64,000 nucleotides of DNA. It comes from an uncultured bacterium (GTDB lineage Bacteria; Hydrogenedentota; Hydrogenedentia; Hydrogenedentales; CAILVY01). Shown here piece after piece: positions 15,863 to 24,620 of this stretch. The first letter of the stretch is position 1. Each line of letters opens with the position of its first letter. The position numbers and the translations under genes were made by a program. The notes below the pieces were generated by a model. That model did not search any database, was not told where the DNA came from, and saw only the letters and a list, made by a program, of their open reading frames with translations. The stretch covers positions 1-64,000 of the forward strand of contig CALEDJ010000023.1 in assembly GCA_937951485.1 (NCBI GenBank). The letters are read 5' to 3'.

Positions 15863-17260
15863 ATGAGCGCTGGAGAACTGAAGGTGATCAACCCCTACAC
15901 GGGCGATCCGTGCATTGTGTTGTCCATGCTGAACGCGGATGACGTGGACAGTGTGGTTGCGCAGGCGCGCGAGGCGTTCGCGCAATGGCGCTGGACATCC
16001 ATCGCTGAACGCAAGGCGTTGTGTGAGCGCTTCATGACGGCTTTTGCGGCCATGGGCAACGAAGTGGCCCGGCAGATCACGATGCAGATGGGCAAGCCGC
16101 TGCGACAGGCGCAGAACGAAGTCAACGGCATGCTGGACCGCGCGCGCTACATGATTGACATTGCGGAGGAAACCCTGCGCGACGAGTATCTTCCGGAAAA
16201 GCCCTGTTTCACACGCTATATCCGGCATGAGCCGAAGGGCGTGGTGCTGGATATCGCGGCGTGGAATTACCCACTGCTGATCGCTGTCAATGTGATTGTG
16301 CCGGCGGTGCTCGCGGGGAATGCGGTTATCATCAAGCACTCCAGCAAGACGCCGCTGTGCGGACGCGCTTTCACCGAGGCGTTCGCCAAGGCCGGCGCGC
16401 CCAAAGGGCTGGTGCAGGACATCATCGCCGACCACGCCGTCACGGAATGCTTCATCCGTCATCCCGGCGTCAACCATGTGTCGTTCACGGGTTCCGTGCG
16501 CGGCGGGCGCGAAGTCTCCGTCGCGGCGGCGGGCCGCTTCATAGATGTTGGCTTGGAGTTGGGCGGCAAGGACCCCGCCTATGTCTGCGCGGATGCGCCG
16601 TTCGATTTTTCGGTGGAAAACTGTGTGGACGGCGCATTCTACAATGCGGGCCAGTCCTGTTGCGCCATCGAGCGCATTTATGTCGAAGAACCGATCTACG
16701 ATCGTTTCGTGGAGGCGGCCGCCGCATTGATTCGCCAATATGTGATGGGGGACCCGATGGCGGACGACGTCACCCTGGGACCGATGGCATCAAAGGGCGC
16801 ACCGGAGTTCCTCGCCGGTCAGGTTCAGGACGCCGTGGCGCGCGGCGGACGGCTGGTGGTGGACCCACGAGAGTTCGCACTGCCGAAACAGGGCTGGTTC
16901 GCCGCGCCGGCGCTGGTGGCGGATTGTCCGCAGGATTGCGCGCTGGTGCAGGAGGAAAGTTTCGGGCCGGTCATCGCCATCCTCCCCGTGTCCGGCGACG
17001 AAGAAGCCGTCCGCCTGATGAACGACAGCGCCTATGGGCTCACGGCGTCCATCTGGACCATGGATGTCGCGCGCGCCATCCGAATCGGCGAGCGGATAGA
17101 AACCGGCACCTTCTACATGAACAGGTGCGACTACCTGGACCCCGCCCTGCCGTGGACCGGCGTCAAGGACACCGGCAAAGGCGCCACCCTCTCGCGCTAC
17201 GGATTGCTCAACCTCACCCAACTCAAGAGCATGCACCTGCGCACGGCGCTGCCGGACTGA
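15863..17260 (+). CDS. Aldehyde dehydrogenase (succinate-semialdehyde/betaine-aldehyde type)
   Basis: A cytoplasmic NAD(P)-dependent dehydrogenase of 465 residues. The catalytic base Glu lies in LELGGKDP (E232) and the nucleophile Cys in GQSCC (C266, with a second Cys at 267). The AWNYPLLIAVN substrate/cofactor segment is present, and YGLTASIWTMD and TGVKDTGKG occur near the C-terminus. The ATG at 15863 has GGGAG upstream and follows a good promoter; an in-frame start at 15791 would fall on the -35 box, so it is rejected. The closest general class is the short succinate-semialdehyde-like ALDH; the substrate cannot be fixed from sequence. It appears monocistronic and is convergent with the DUF1330 gene. 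Confidence 0.8.
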   Translation: MSAGELKVINPYTGDPCIVLSMLNADDVDSVVAQAREAFAQWRWTSIAERKALCERFMTAFAAMGNEVARQITMQMGKPLRQAQNEVNGMLDRARYMIDIAEETLRDEYLPEKPCFTRYIRHEPKGVVLDIAAWNYPLLIAVNVIVPAVLAGNAVIIKHSSKTPLCGRAFTEAFAKAGAPKGLVQDIIADHAVTECFIRHPGVNHVSFTGSVRGGREVSVAAAGRFIDVGLELGGKDPAYVCADAPFDFSVENCVDGAFYNAGQSCCAIERIYVEEPIYDRFVEAAAALIRQYVMGDPMADDVTLGPMASKGAPEFLAGQVQDAVARGGRLVVDPREFALPKQGWFAAPALVADCPQDCALVQEESFGPVIAILPVSGDEEAVRLMNDSAYGLTASIWTMDVARAIRIGERIETGTFYMNRCDYLDPALPWTGVKDTGKGATLSRYGLLNLTQLKSMHLRTALPD

Positions 17261-17269
17261 AGCCGCGCC

Positions 17270-17626
17270 TCACACCAGCCGGCGGCAGTGAATTTGCGCC
17301 GAGCGTGCGATGGCCGATTCCCGCATCGGCGCTACCGCGCGGTAGTGGATGTCCTTCAGAAACTCGTAGTACTGGTCAATGCTCGGCCATTCGATCACGC
17401 AGATATAATCCGGATCGAAATTGCCGCGCAATACCTCCACCGGAAACAACGCCTCCACCCGCCGCGCCCCGTACTTGCCCGCGATGGGGCTGGCCATCTC
17501 CAGGTATTGGCGGTAATGGTCGGCGCCGTTCGGCTGGCGAAACCATACCGCATCCAGCAAATAGGCCTTTTCCGCCGACTCCTTGTCCGGTGATTCCAAC
17601 GACTCTTGAGGCTGTGCGACCGCCAT
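17270..17626 (-). CDS. DUF1330 (dimeric alpha/beta barrel-like) protein
   Basis: A 118-residue protein. The core matches the DUF1330 pattern: AVWFRQPNGADHYRQYLEM, then a segment around PDYICVIEWPS, then YYEFLKDIHYRAVAPMRESA. Members adopt a ferredoxin-like dimeric alpha/beta barrel fold and have no settled reaction. The minus-strand ATG has GGAGG six bases upstream. The N-terminal 25 residues are Gln/Glu-rich and probably disordered. Only nine bases separate its stop from the convergent aldehyde dehydrogenase stop. Confidence 0.75.
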   Translation of the reverse strand: MAVAQPQESLESPDKESAEKAYLLDAVWFRQPNGADHYRQYLEMASPIAGKYGARRVEALFPVEVLRGNFDPDYICVIEWPSIDQYYEFLKDIHYRAVAPMRESAIARSAQIHCRRLV

Positions 17627-18092
17627 GATCCACCTCCGTCCGCTTTTTCATATTATTCATCATCAGCACCCTATTATAGCCCATTCAGCCAGAAAGTCGT
17701 GATCTTTTTCGTTCCCTTTCCGCTTGCTTCAGCCTGAAGGTCCCCCTTCTTTTGAATTTTGTGAAATAGAAACGCCGAATGCGGTGTTCATTATAAACGG
17801 AGGCGATTGAAAGCAACGCGGGAGCGATTGCAACGACGCCATCCCACAATTGAATATCGTCATTGATTCAAGATAGCCGGGTAGCAAACCCCGGCGGACT
17901 TGAATCGGGATTCCGCACTCATAACTTGCACCCAGACAACAGCGGGGTCGTGGCTGGTTCCCCCTCTTATCCCTCCCTCTCCCCTTCCGTTGCCACGGCC
18001 CCGCTCCCTTCCATAAAGCATGGCGACGAAAATCCTTTTTCGATCAAACGTTTTTAGTCTTGCATGACATGACGGCGTGGAGACAACGAGCA
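17627..18092. other. Divergent intergenic region
   Basis: No gene is supported in these 466 bases. It has a minus-strand promoter candidate (17673-17700) for the DUF1330 gene and a small TTCAG/TGAA hairpin near 17729. No convincing plus-strand promoter for the thioredoxin-domain gene was recognised. Confidence 0.5.
17673..17700 (-). promoter_or_regulatory. Promoter candidate for the DUF1330 gene
   Basis: On the minus strand there is a perfect TATAAT (17678 to 17673) with a weak -35 (ACGACT, 17700 to 17695) at 16-base spacing, 46 bases before the ATG. Confidence 0.4.
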
Positions 18093-20198
18093 ATGTCCGG
18101 ACAGGCGCCAAGCCTCGCACCCCCCACAAACCGTCTGATTCATGCTTCCAGCCCCTACCTCAGGCAACACGCGCACAATCCGGTGGATTGGCATCCCTGG
18201 GACGAGGAGGCGATTGCCCGCGCGCGGGCCGAAGACAAACCCATCTTCCTGTCCATCGGCTACGCAGCCTGCCACTGGTGTCATGTCATGGAACGCGAGT
18301 CGTTCATGAACGAGCGTGTTGCGAGGCTTCTAAACGATCATTTCATTTCGATCAAGGTGGACCGGGAGGAACGCCCCGACCTCGACGCAATCTACATGCG
18401 CGCGGTGATGGCAATGAACGGTTCCGGGGGCTGGCCGATGTCGGTGTTCCTGACGCCTGACTTGCGGCCCTTCTACGGCGGCACCTATTTCCCCCCGGAA
18501 GACCGTTACGGGTATCCCGGATTCCCATCCATTCTGCAGGCCATCGCCGCCGCATGGAAAACCCGACGCGAGGATCTGCTGCGCGGGGCCGAAGAACTCA
18601 CGCGCCTGGTCGCGGCACAGCCCGCCCGGCGCGCCAATGCCTTACCCATTTTCGACCCGCATGTTATCCGTAGCGCGGCACGGCAACTTGCCCAAGAGTT
18701 TGACCATCGGCACGGCGGCTGGGGCGGCGCACCGAAATTTCCATCGAGCGGGGCGTTGCTGCTGTTGTTACGGGCGCACCGGCGCGAGGATTCCCAGGAA
18801 GCCCTGGAAATGGCGAAGACCACGCTCGACCGCATGGCCATGGGCGGTATCTTCGACCATCTTGGCGGCGGTTTTCACCGCTACGCCGTGGATGAATCAT
18901 GGCTGATCCCCCATTTCGAGAAGATGCTCTATGACAACGCGCAGTTGGCGCAGACCTATCTGGAAGCGTGGCAATGCACCGGGGACCCGGCATACCAAAG
19001 CGTGGCCCGGCAGACGCTGGACTACCTTCTGCGCGACATGCGGGATCCCTGCGGCGCGTTCCATGCCTCCGAAGATGCGGACAGCGGCGGCGTGGAGGGG
19101 CAATTCTATCTGTGGACACACAAGGAGATAATGTCAATCCTTGGCTTGCCGGACGGAGCGTTGTTCTGCGCCTGTTACAATGTCCGCGAAGAGGGCAATT
19201 TTCCATCGCATGACCACGCACATCAGGACCGAAATATTCTTCATCGCACACGCGGTCCGGCGGAAATCGCCAAGGATTTCGGCATCTCCGTGGATGCCCT
19301 CGAAACGCGCATGGCGGGGATGCGTACGCGCATGCTGGCCGTTCGCAATCGTCGAGAACGCCCCGGCCGTGACGACAAGATTGTCGCCGCTTGGAACGCA
19401 ATGGCAATATCCGCCCTGGCGCGGGCGGCCGGACCACTAAATGAGGCGCGGTATCTGGAAGCGGCGGAGACCGCCGGCAAGTACTTACGCGACGTAATGA
19501 TTCGGGACGACGTGCTGTTGCGCTCCCGCCGGGGCGATACCGGCGAGATTCCGGGCTTTCTCGAGGACTATGCGCTTGTCATCAACGCCTTCACAGATCT
19601 CTACGAGGCGAATTTTGACCCTTCCTGGCTGGAAGCCGCCAACCGTCTCGCGGCGGCCATGGTCCGTCTGTTCTGGGATGAACAGGATGGCGGATTCTTC
19701 CATGCCGCCGAAGCACATCATGGCCCGCTGATTGCGCGCTTGAAACCGATGCACGACGCCTCGGAACCGTCCGGCAATGCGGCCGCCGCGATGGCGCTTT
19801 TACGTTTGGCCCATATCACGGGCAGCGAGGATTACCGGCAGAAGGCCGAAATGGTCGTAGCCTTGAACGTCGGGCGGATGGCCCGCGCGCCCCACGCGAT
19901 GCCGCACATGATTCTCGCCGCTGACGCGCTGGCGCATACGCCCGTGGAAATCGTATTCACGGGTGACCCGAAGACCCCGGCATTCCAGGAATTGCGCCGA
20001 ACCCTGCACGAATGTTACCTGCCCGAGGCTGTGGTCGCGCACCTCCCGGCTTGTCAAGCCCCCCATCCCCTCATCGCGCAATCCCCACTTGTAGCCGGCA
20101 AAAGCGCGGAAAACGGCCCCTCCGTTTTTATTTGCCGCGACCGGGCCTGCGGTCCGCCTGTCCACACGCCGGCCGCCTTTCTGGCCAGGATTCAGTAA
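18093..20198 (+). CDS. Thioredoxin-domain protein of the YyaL/DUF255 (SPATA20) family
   Basis: A 701-residue cytoplasmic protein. It begins with the family hallmark [20 protein letters not shown], followed by a thioredoxin-like domain whose active site is CHWCHVM (CxxC). A long alpha/alpha toroid region follows, with [31 protein letters not shown] and [17 protein letters not shown], as in YyaL. The reaction is not known; a link to N-acylglucosamine epimerase/glycosidase-like folds is known for the C-terminal part. I chose the ATG at 18093 (GGAG ten bases upstream) over TTG 18060 and ATG 18069. It lies directly upstream of the rpmH cluster, where many genomes have dnaA, but that position is probably incidental. 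Confidence 0.85.
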   Translation: MSGQAPSLAPPTNRLIHASSPYLRQHAHNPVDWHPWDEEAIARARAEDKPIFLSIGYAACHWCHVMERESFMNERVARLLNDHFISIKVDREERPDLDAIYMRAVMAMNGSGGWPMSVFLTPDLRPFYGGTYFPPEDRYGYPGFPSILQAIAAAWKTRREDLLRGAEELTRLVAAQPARRANALPIFDPHVIRSAARQLAQEFDHRHGGWGGAPKFPSSGALLLLLRAHRREDSQEALEMAKTTLDRMAMGGIFDHLGGGFHRYAVDESWLIPHFEKMLYDNAQLAQTYLEAWQCTGDPAYQSVARQTLDYLLRDMRDPCGAFHASEDADSGGVEGQFYLWTHKEIMSILGLPDGALFCACYNVREEGNFPSHDHAHQDRNILHRTRGPAEIAKDFGISVDALETRMAGMRTRMLAVRNRRERPGRDDKIVAAWNAMAISALARAAGPLNEARYLEAAETAGKYLRDVMIRDDVLLRSRRGDTGEIPGFLEDYALVINAFTDLYEANFDPSWLEAANRLAAAMVRLFWDEQDGGFFHAAEAHHGPLIARLKPMHDASEPSGNAAAAMALLRLAHITGSEDYRQKAEMVVALNVGRMARAPHAMPHMILAADALAHTPVEIVFTGDPKTPAFQELRRTLHECYLPEAVVAHLPACQAPHPLIAQSPLVAGKSAENGPSVFICRDRACGPPVHTPAAFLARIQ

Positions 20199-20246
20199 GC
20201 GGTTCCGGGGCCATTGCCGCATTCCTGACCGCATCGTATGCCAAAT

Positions 20247-20276
20247 TTGACAAAAGGCGCGAAAAAGCAGTAGAGT
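20247..20276 (+). promoter_or_regulatory. Promoter candidate for the rpmH-rnpA cluster
   Basis: A perfect TTGACA (20247-20252), 18-base spacer and TAGAGT (20271-20276). The predicted transcript would have a leader of about 115 bases before the rpmH GTG. Confidence 0.55.
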
Positions 20277-20295
20277 AAGACGCTTGACTCTGGAA

Positions 20296-20361
20296 GCCCG
20301 GTTCCGGGCCAGGAGCGCCGCAAGAAGCGTTTATCCCCAGTAACTCGGGAGGTTGCGGCGC
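20296..20361 (+). promoter_or_regulatory. Structured 5' leader of rpmH
   Basis: A small hairpin GCCCG-GTTC-CGGGC (20296-20309) is followed by a 9-bp stem (GCGCCGCAA at 20315-20323, TTGCGGCGC at 20353-20361) enclosing 29 bases. It lies wholly between the promoter and rpmH. It matches no riboswitch class I know; a translational or attenuation role is inference. Confidence 0.4.
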
Positions 20362-20400
20362 GTTGGAATGTGCCAGGTTGTTGGAAATGAGGAGCATGCA

Positions 20401-20535
20401 GTGAAGAGGACATTTCAGCCTTCAAATCGCCGGCGGATACGGACGCATGGGTTCCGGGCGCGCATGTCCACACGGGGCGGCCAGGCGGTTTTGAGCAATC
20501 GGCGCCGCAAAGGGCGTAAGCGCCTGTCGGCGTAA
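20401..20535 (+). CDS. rpmH: 50S ribosomal protein L34
   Basis: A 44-residue basic ribosomal protein, full family length. The sequence [20 protein letters not shown] and the end [11 protein letters not shown] are diagnostic of bL34, which binds 23S rRNA in the large subunit. It starts at GTG with GAGGAG seven bases upstream. A longer frame upstream is excluded because it runs into the structured leader. First gene of the conserved rpmH-rnpA-yidD-yidC-jag-mnmE cluster. Confidence 0.97.
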   Translation: MKRTFQPSNRRRIRTHGFRARMSTRGGQAVLSNRRRKGRKRLSA

Positions 20536-20559
20536 CTTACTGGAGGTATTGAGCCTGTT

Positions 20560-20916
20560 GTGTCAGGCCGGAACACCTTTCCGCGCGCGGTTCGTCTTAC
20601 GCGAAAATCCGAGTATGCGCACGTCTTTGAAGACGGCCAGAAGGTGGTGGGGCGCGCGTTTATTTGTTATCTGGCCTGGCGAGATGATCGGGGATCGAGA
20701 CTGGGCATTGCCGTATCGCGCAAAGTTGGCGGGGCGGTGGTGCGCAACGGCATCAAGCGCCGCATTCGCGAGTTTTTTCGCACGCAGCGTCACCGTTTCG
20801 TGAGCGATGTGGATTTGGTGGTGGTGGCGCGGGCCGAGAGCGCGGGGCTTTCCTGCCGGGAAAGCGCCGAGGCGTTGGAACGGCTGCTCAGGCGAGGAGG
20901 CGTGCTGAATGACTGA
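20560..20916 (+). CDS. rnpA: Ribonuclease P protein component
   Basis: A 118-residue basic protein that assists the RNase P RNA in cleaving the 5' leader of pre-tRNA. The signature RNGIKRRIREFFR (the RNR motif) and the N-terminal LTRKSEYAHVFEDG are visible. The start is GTG at 20560; GGAGG lies about 13 bases upstream, a long spacing that may mean weak initiation or a non-standard start. It overlaps yidD by eight bases. The RNase P RNA gene is not in this window. Confidence 0.95.
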   Translation: MSGRNTFPRAVRLTRKSEYAHVFEDGQKVVGRAFICYLAWRDDRGSRLGIAVSRKVGGAVVRNGIKRRIREFFRTQRHRFVSDVDLVVVARAESAGLSCRESAEALERLLRRGGVLND

Positions 20917-21160
20917 AAAGCGCCTGCCGGGTTGGATTGCTGCGGGGATGATAGCCTTCATCCGTCTGTATCAGCGCATCCTGTCGCCTGTGCTGGGCCG
21001 GCATTGCCGATTCCATCCCTCGTGTTCGCAATACGCGATTGACGCCATTCGAGTCCACGGTCCCATCCTGGGTGCTGGATATGCCGTATGGCGGATTTTG
21101 CGCTGCCAACCCTTGTGCGCGGGCGGGAATGACCCGGTACCCGCACCGAAGCGGCATTGA
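20909..21160 (+). CDS. yidD: Membrane protein insertion efficiency factor YidD
   Basis: An 83-residue amphipathic membrane-associated protein that assists YidC-dependent insertion. Family motifs are IRLYQRILSPVLGRHCRFHP, SCSQYAIDAI and the Cys at RCQPLCAGG. GAGGAGG stands eight bases before the ATG, inside the end of rnpA, showing translational coupling. The C-terminal NDPVP is typical. Confidence 0.95.
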   Translation: MTEKRLPGWIAAGMIAFIRLYQRILSPVLGRHCRFHPSCSQYAIDAIRVHGPILGAGYAVWRILRCQPLCAGGNDPVPAPKRH

Positions 21161-21217
21161 AAACACGGTTTCCGATTACGCCAGACAGGCTCATCCGCAA
21201 CCTGGGAGACACAGGGT

Positions 21218-23212
21218 TTGTTGGATGACGATCGAGACAGGAGCCTGCAACACAAGCAACTCATCAGCGTCGTGCTGGTGACGGTGCTCGTGGTGGCATG
21301 GTCGTTCTTTTTCCTGCCCGGACCCACCCCTCCGCCGAGCGCCCCCTCCGATCCTGTCGCCCGGGAAAGTCTGGCCACCGCCCCCGACGCATCGGATTCC
21401 GCCCCTCAGGAATCCAACACCCTGTCTTCGCCCGAACGATCTGCCCCCTCTAATCCCTCTGATCCGACCGATCAGGCCGAACCGACCGATCTCTCCGAGG
21501 CATCGGCCCCGATTGCTCCAGGCGACCAGACCGATCCAGCCGCTGATGACGCCGAAGACAACGAGGTGCGCCTGCGCGGCGCGCAGTTGGATCTCGTTTT
21601 CACGCGGATCGGCGCACGCCTGAAGCGCGCCAACGTCATTCTGGGCGACAACGGCGATGACTCTGTGCAGTTGGTGCCGAGATGGTCAAACACGCCCGAT
21701 GAGGAAGCGGTATATCCGCTGGGACTGCGTTTCCCCGACGATTTTCTCGGAGACGAACTGGACCGGCAACGCTGGGATGTGACGCTGGACGAGGGGGCGA
21801 GTGTGGCAGTCTTCTCCATCACCCTGCCGGGGACGGCGACGGTGAAGAAGGTGTTTCGGCTGCATTCCGACGCACCCATGCTCGACGTGGAAGTTGAATA
21901 TGTCAATTTGGAGGCTGCGCCGCGAACGTTGGGGCGGGATATGGCGGAGCCGGCGTTCTCGTTGAACTGGGGGCCAAACGTCAGTTCTGAGGATGCGAAT
22001 AAGGGGATTCCGCAGGAAGTCATCTGGCGCAGGGATGCCCAAAACGAACACCATCCCACTTCCAAACTCAAGTTGCCCCCCGGGGGGGTGGGCTATTCTG
22101 AACGCAGAAGCGGGGTGGACTGGGCGGCGGTGAAGAGCGCGTATTTTGTGGTGGCGATCAAGCCGGAGTTCGAGGGCGCAATTGGCTGGGTCGCCGGGAT
22201 GCCGTTACATTTCCGGCTGGGCGTGGGCGCGCCGCGCATGGAACTGGCCCCCGGTGAAGCACAGCAGCGGCTCTTCCGCGTGTACCTGGGACCCACGCAG
22301 AAGGCGTCGCTGCGCAAAGCCTGGGCCGACTTGGACAGCGTGATGCAGTTCTTCACGATGTTCGCCTTCATGGACACCTTCGCCAAACTCCTGCTGGGCA
22401 TCCTGAACTGGTTCTACCACAACCTTATCCCGAACTACGGTCTGGCCATCATCTTCCTGACCGTGCTGGTGCGCGTCGTGGTCTTTCCGCTTACCTTGTC
22501 GAGCATGAAGAACATGAAGCGCATGCAGAAACTTGCGCCGGAGATGGAGCGGATCAAGGCGGAAGTGGGGGACAACCAGCAGGAACTGCAAAAGCGGATG
22601 ATGGAGATGTACCGTGAACGCGGCGTCAGCCCGCTTGGCGGATGTTTCCCGCTGCTCCTGCAGATGCCGGTTTTCTTTGCCCTCTACCGCATGCTCTGGA
22701 GCGCCTTCGAATTGCGGCGCGCCCCCTTCATACTGTGGATCAACGATTTGTCGGAGCCGGACAGGCTGTTGGAATTGCCCTTTACCATTCCCATTCCTTT
22801 CACGGGGAGCGGGATTGACAGCCTCAACCTGCTGCCCATCCTCATGGGCGTGGCGATGGTTGCGAGCATGAAACTGACACCGACCTCCGGGCCGATCCAG
22901 AATCCGCAGCAGAAGATGATGATGACGCTTATGCCTGTCCTCTTCAGCGTCATCTGCTACAACATGGCGTCGGGACTGAACTTGTATATTCTGGTCAGCA
23001 CCCTTTTGGGCATCGCCCAGAATTACGCGGTCCACCTCGCCGACATTGACGTGGAACTTAAGAAAAAGAAACCGATCACGCGTCCGAGGCATTTTTACAG
23101 CGCGGCGCAGGCGCGCAAGCGCGAGATTGCCAAAGAAATCCGCAAAGAGAAGAAACTCAAGCGCCTGTCGCCCGAAGCCCGGCAGAAACGTGATCAAGAC
23201 CGGAAACCCTAG
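21218..23212 (+). CDS. yidC: Membrane protein insertase YidC (Oxa1 family)
   Basis: A 664-residue inner-membrane insertase for membrane proteins, with or without SecYEG. It has an N-terminal transmembrane helix (about residues 14-34), a low-complexity Ser/Pro/Asp linker (45-115), a periplasmic beta-sandwich domain and the C-terminal Oxa1 core (LLGILNWFYHNLIPNYG, the Arg-containing VLVRVVVFPLTLSSM, then GCFPLLLQMPVFFALYRML). The tail is basic. The large periplasmic domain is the diderm form. Start: TTG at 21218 with GGGAG upstream; TTG at 21221 is an alternative. Part of the linker (bases 21452-21505) is built from the same 9-base repeat that occurs between genes. Confidence 0.96.
   Translation: MLDDDRDRSLQHKQLISVVLVTVLVVAWSFFFLPGPTPPPSAPSDPVARESLATAPDASDSAPQESNTLSSPERSAPSNPSDPTDQAEPTDLSEASAPIAPGDQTDPAADDAEDNEVRLRGAQLDLVFTRIGARLKRANVILGDNGDDSVQLVPRWSNTPDEEAVYPLGLRFPDDFLGDELDRQRWDVTLDEGASVAVFSITLPGTATVKKVFRLHSDAPMLDVEVEYVNLEAAPRTLGRDMAEPAFSLNWGPNVSSEDANKGIPQEVIWRRDAQNEHHPTSKLKLPPGGVGYSERRSGVDWAAVKSAYFVVAIKPEFEGAIGWVAGMPLHFRLGVGAPRMELAPGEAQQRLFRVYLGPTQKASLRKAWADLDSVMQFFTMFAFMDTFAKLLLGILNWFYHNLIPNYGLAIIFLTVLVRVVVFPLTLSSMKNMKRMQKLAPEMERIKAEVGDNQQELQKRMMEMYRERGVSPLGGCFPLLLQMPVFFALYRMLWSAFELRRAPFILWINDLSEPDRLLELPFTIPIPFTGSGIDSLNLLPILMGVAMVASMKLTPTSGPIQNPQQKMMMTLMPVLFSVICYNMASGLNLYILVSTLLGIAQNYAVHLADIDVELKKKKPITRPRHFYSAAQARKREIAKEIRKEKKLKRLSPEARQKRDQDRKP
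21452..21505 (+). repeat. In-frame 9-nt repeat tract inside yidC
   Basis: Units AATCCCTCT, GATCCGACC, GATCAGGCC, GAACCGACC, GATCTCTCC and GAGGCATCG, each three codons long (NPS, DPT, DQA, EPT, DLS, EAS). It is the coding counterpart of the AGGACCGAT-like intergenic tracts. Confidence 0.6.
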
Positions 23213-23262
23213 ACGACCGCGATGACGGCGTCCGGCGGAGCCGGAGGAGACGAAGAAGCGAT

Positions 23263-24528
23263 ATGAAATCTGTGGAAGCCAGCGCAAAAACGCGCCAAGA
23301 GGCAATACAAAGCGCCCTGGATCAACTGGGCGTGGAAATGTCCGATGTGGACAAGATTGAAATTCTGGATGAGGGCAGCCGGGGCTTTCTCGGCTTGGGC
23401 GCGCGGCCCGTCAAAGTCCGCATCACCGTGGAGGGCCTGCCCGACGACGCGCCCACGCGCCCCGCGAAAGGCGGCCAACGACCGCCCCGGCAGGAACGCC
23501 CCAGACGCGGCGACCGCCCAGACCGCAGCGAACAACGCGATCAGGGACGCCGCTCCGCCCCGCGTGGTGAACAGCGCCAGGAGCGGGAACAACGCGTGGA
23601 ACAACGTCGCGAGCAGCGCGGTGAACAACGCCAGGAAGGCGGAGGCGACCAGAACCGCGAAGCGCGCCGGGATCAAAAGGGAAATCAGCGCGGCGAAGGG
23701 CGTGCTCGTCAGGACAACCGCGACCGGAATGGCGGGCGTCGCGGTCGCGGCGGGCGCGACGCCAAACAGCGGCCCGCTCCATCCGCGCAGACGGACAAGA
23801 CAGAGCGTCCGCCGGACAAAGAAAAGGAACCGTTGCCGGTGCAACCCGACGTGGAACTCGATTCGGAATTGTTGAACGGCGCGGAGTCGGAGGAAGTGCT
23901 TGAAAACGCGGCCCCGGTGGACCGGGCGCATGAGGAGGAATCCTTCGAACCCATTTCCGACGCCCAGGGCACTGAAGCGGCCGCACTGCTGCACGAAGTG
24001 ATCCAGAGGATGGGCATTGAGGCCGAGGTGCAGTTTGCGCGCGCAGAGGACGGCAGCGCACGTCTGAACGTGGTCTCACAAGACGGCGCGATCCTCATCG
24101 GCCGCAAGGGCCGCAACTTGAGTGCGCTGCAATATATCATCAACCGGATGATCTCACGGGGCGATATCGCGGAGAACACGGAACGCCTGGTGGTGGATGT
24201 CGAAGGGTACATTGAACGCCGCCGCGCCGCCCTGGAAGCAATGGCGCGCGGCCTCGCTGACAAGGCGAAAGCGCACCGGCGCAACATGCGGCTCAAGCCG
24301 ATGAGTCCGCAGGAGCGCCGGATTATCCACCTGAGTCTCCGGGATGATCCCGACGTGCGCACCTTCAGCCTGGGCGAGTCGCTGTACCGCAGCGTTGTCA
24401 TCAGCCCCGTGAACGCCCGCCCGGAACGGCCGCGACCGCAGCGCTTCGCAGGCGGCGGGCGCAGGCGCATCGCTGCGCGACCTCGGCGGCAGGAAACGGA
24501 GATGGAGCCGGGCCAGTTCGGAGATTAG
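23263..24528 (+). CDS. jag: Jag/KhpB RNA-binding protein
   Basis: A 421-residue cytoplasmic RNA-binding protein. Domains in order: Jag_N (residues 1-52, ASAKTRQEAIQSALDQLG and SRGFLGLGARPVKV); a very long Arg/Gln/Glu-rich disordered linker (about 65-190, dominated by EQR and RGEQ repeats); a KH domain with the GRKGRNL loop (about 285); and an R3H domain (about 345-390, ending FSLGESLYRSVVISP). KhpB forms a complex with KhpA in other bacteria and influences cell-wall and cell-division mRNAs. The linker is far longer than in Gram-positive Jag. Position after yidC is conserved across bacteria. Confidence 0.92.
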   Translation: MKSVEASAKTRQEAIQSALDQLGVEMSDVDKIEILDEGSRGFLGLGARPVKVRITVEGLPDDAPTRPAKGGQRPPRQERPRRGDRPDRSEQRDQGRRSAPRGEQRQEREQRVEQRREQRGEQRQEGGGDQNREARRDQKGNQRGEGRARQDNRDRNGGRRGRGGRDAKQRPAPSAQTDKTERPPDKEKEPLPVQPDVELDSELLNGAESEEVLENAAPVDRAHEEESFEPISDAQGTEAAALLHEVIQRMGIEAEVQFARAEDGSARLNVVSQDGAILIGRKGRNLSALQYIINRMISRGDIAENTERLVVDVEGYIERRRAALEAMARGLADKAKAHRRNMRLKPMSPQERRIIHLSLRDDPDVRTFSLGESLYRSVVISPVNARPERPRPQRFAGGGRRRIAARPRRQETEMEPGQFGD

Positions 24529-24620
24529 CGCCGGCCGCACCGAGCGATACGGACCGACACCGACCAAAACGGACCAATAGTGGCGCCCTGTGGCGCACGC
24601 GGCCAGGAGATGCGGCGACC

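Noticed and set aside
20199-20400. Replication origin next to rpmH
   Set aside because: No cluster of TTATCCACA-type DnaA boxes was seen (only TTATCCCC once) and dnaA is absent.
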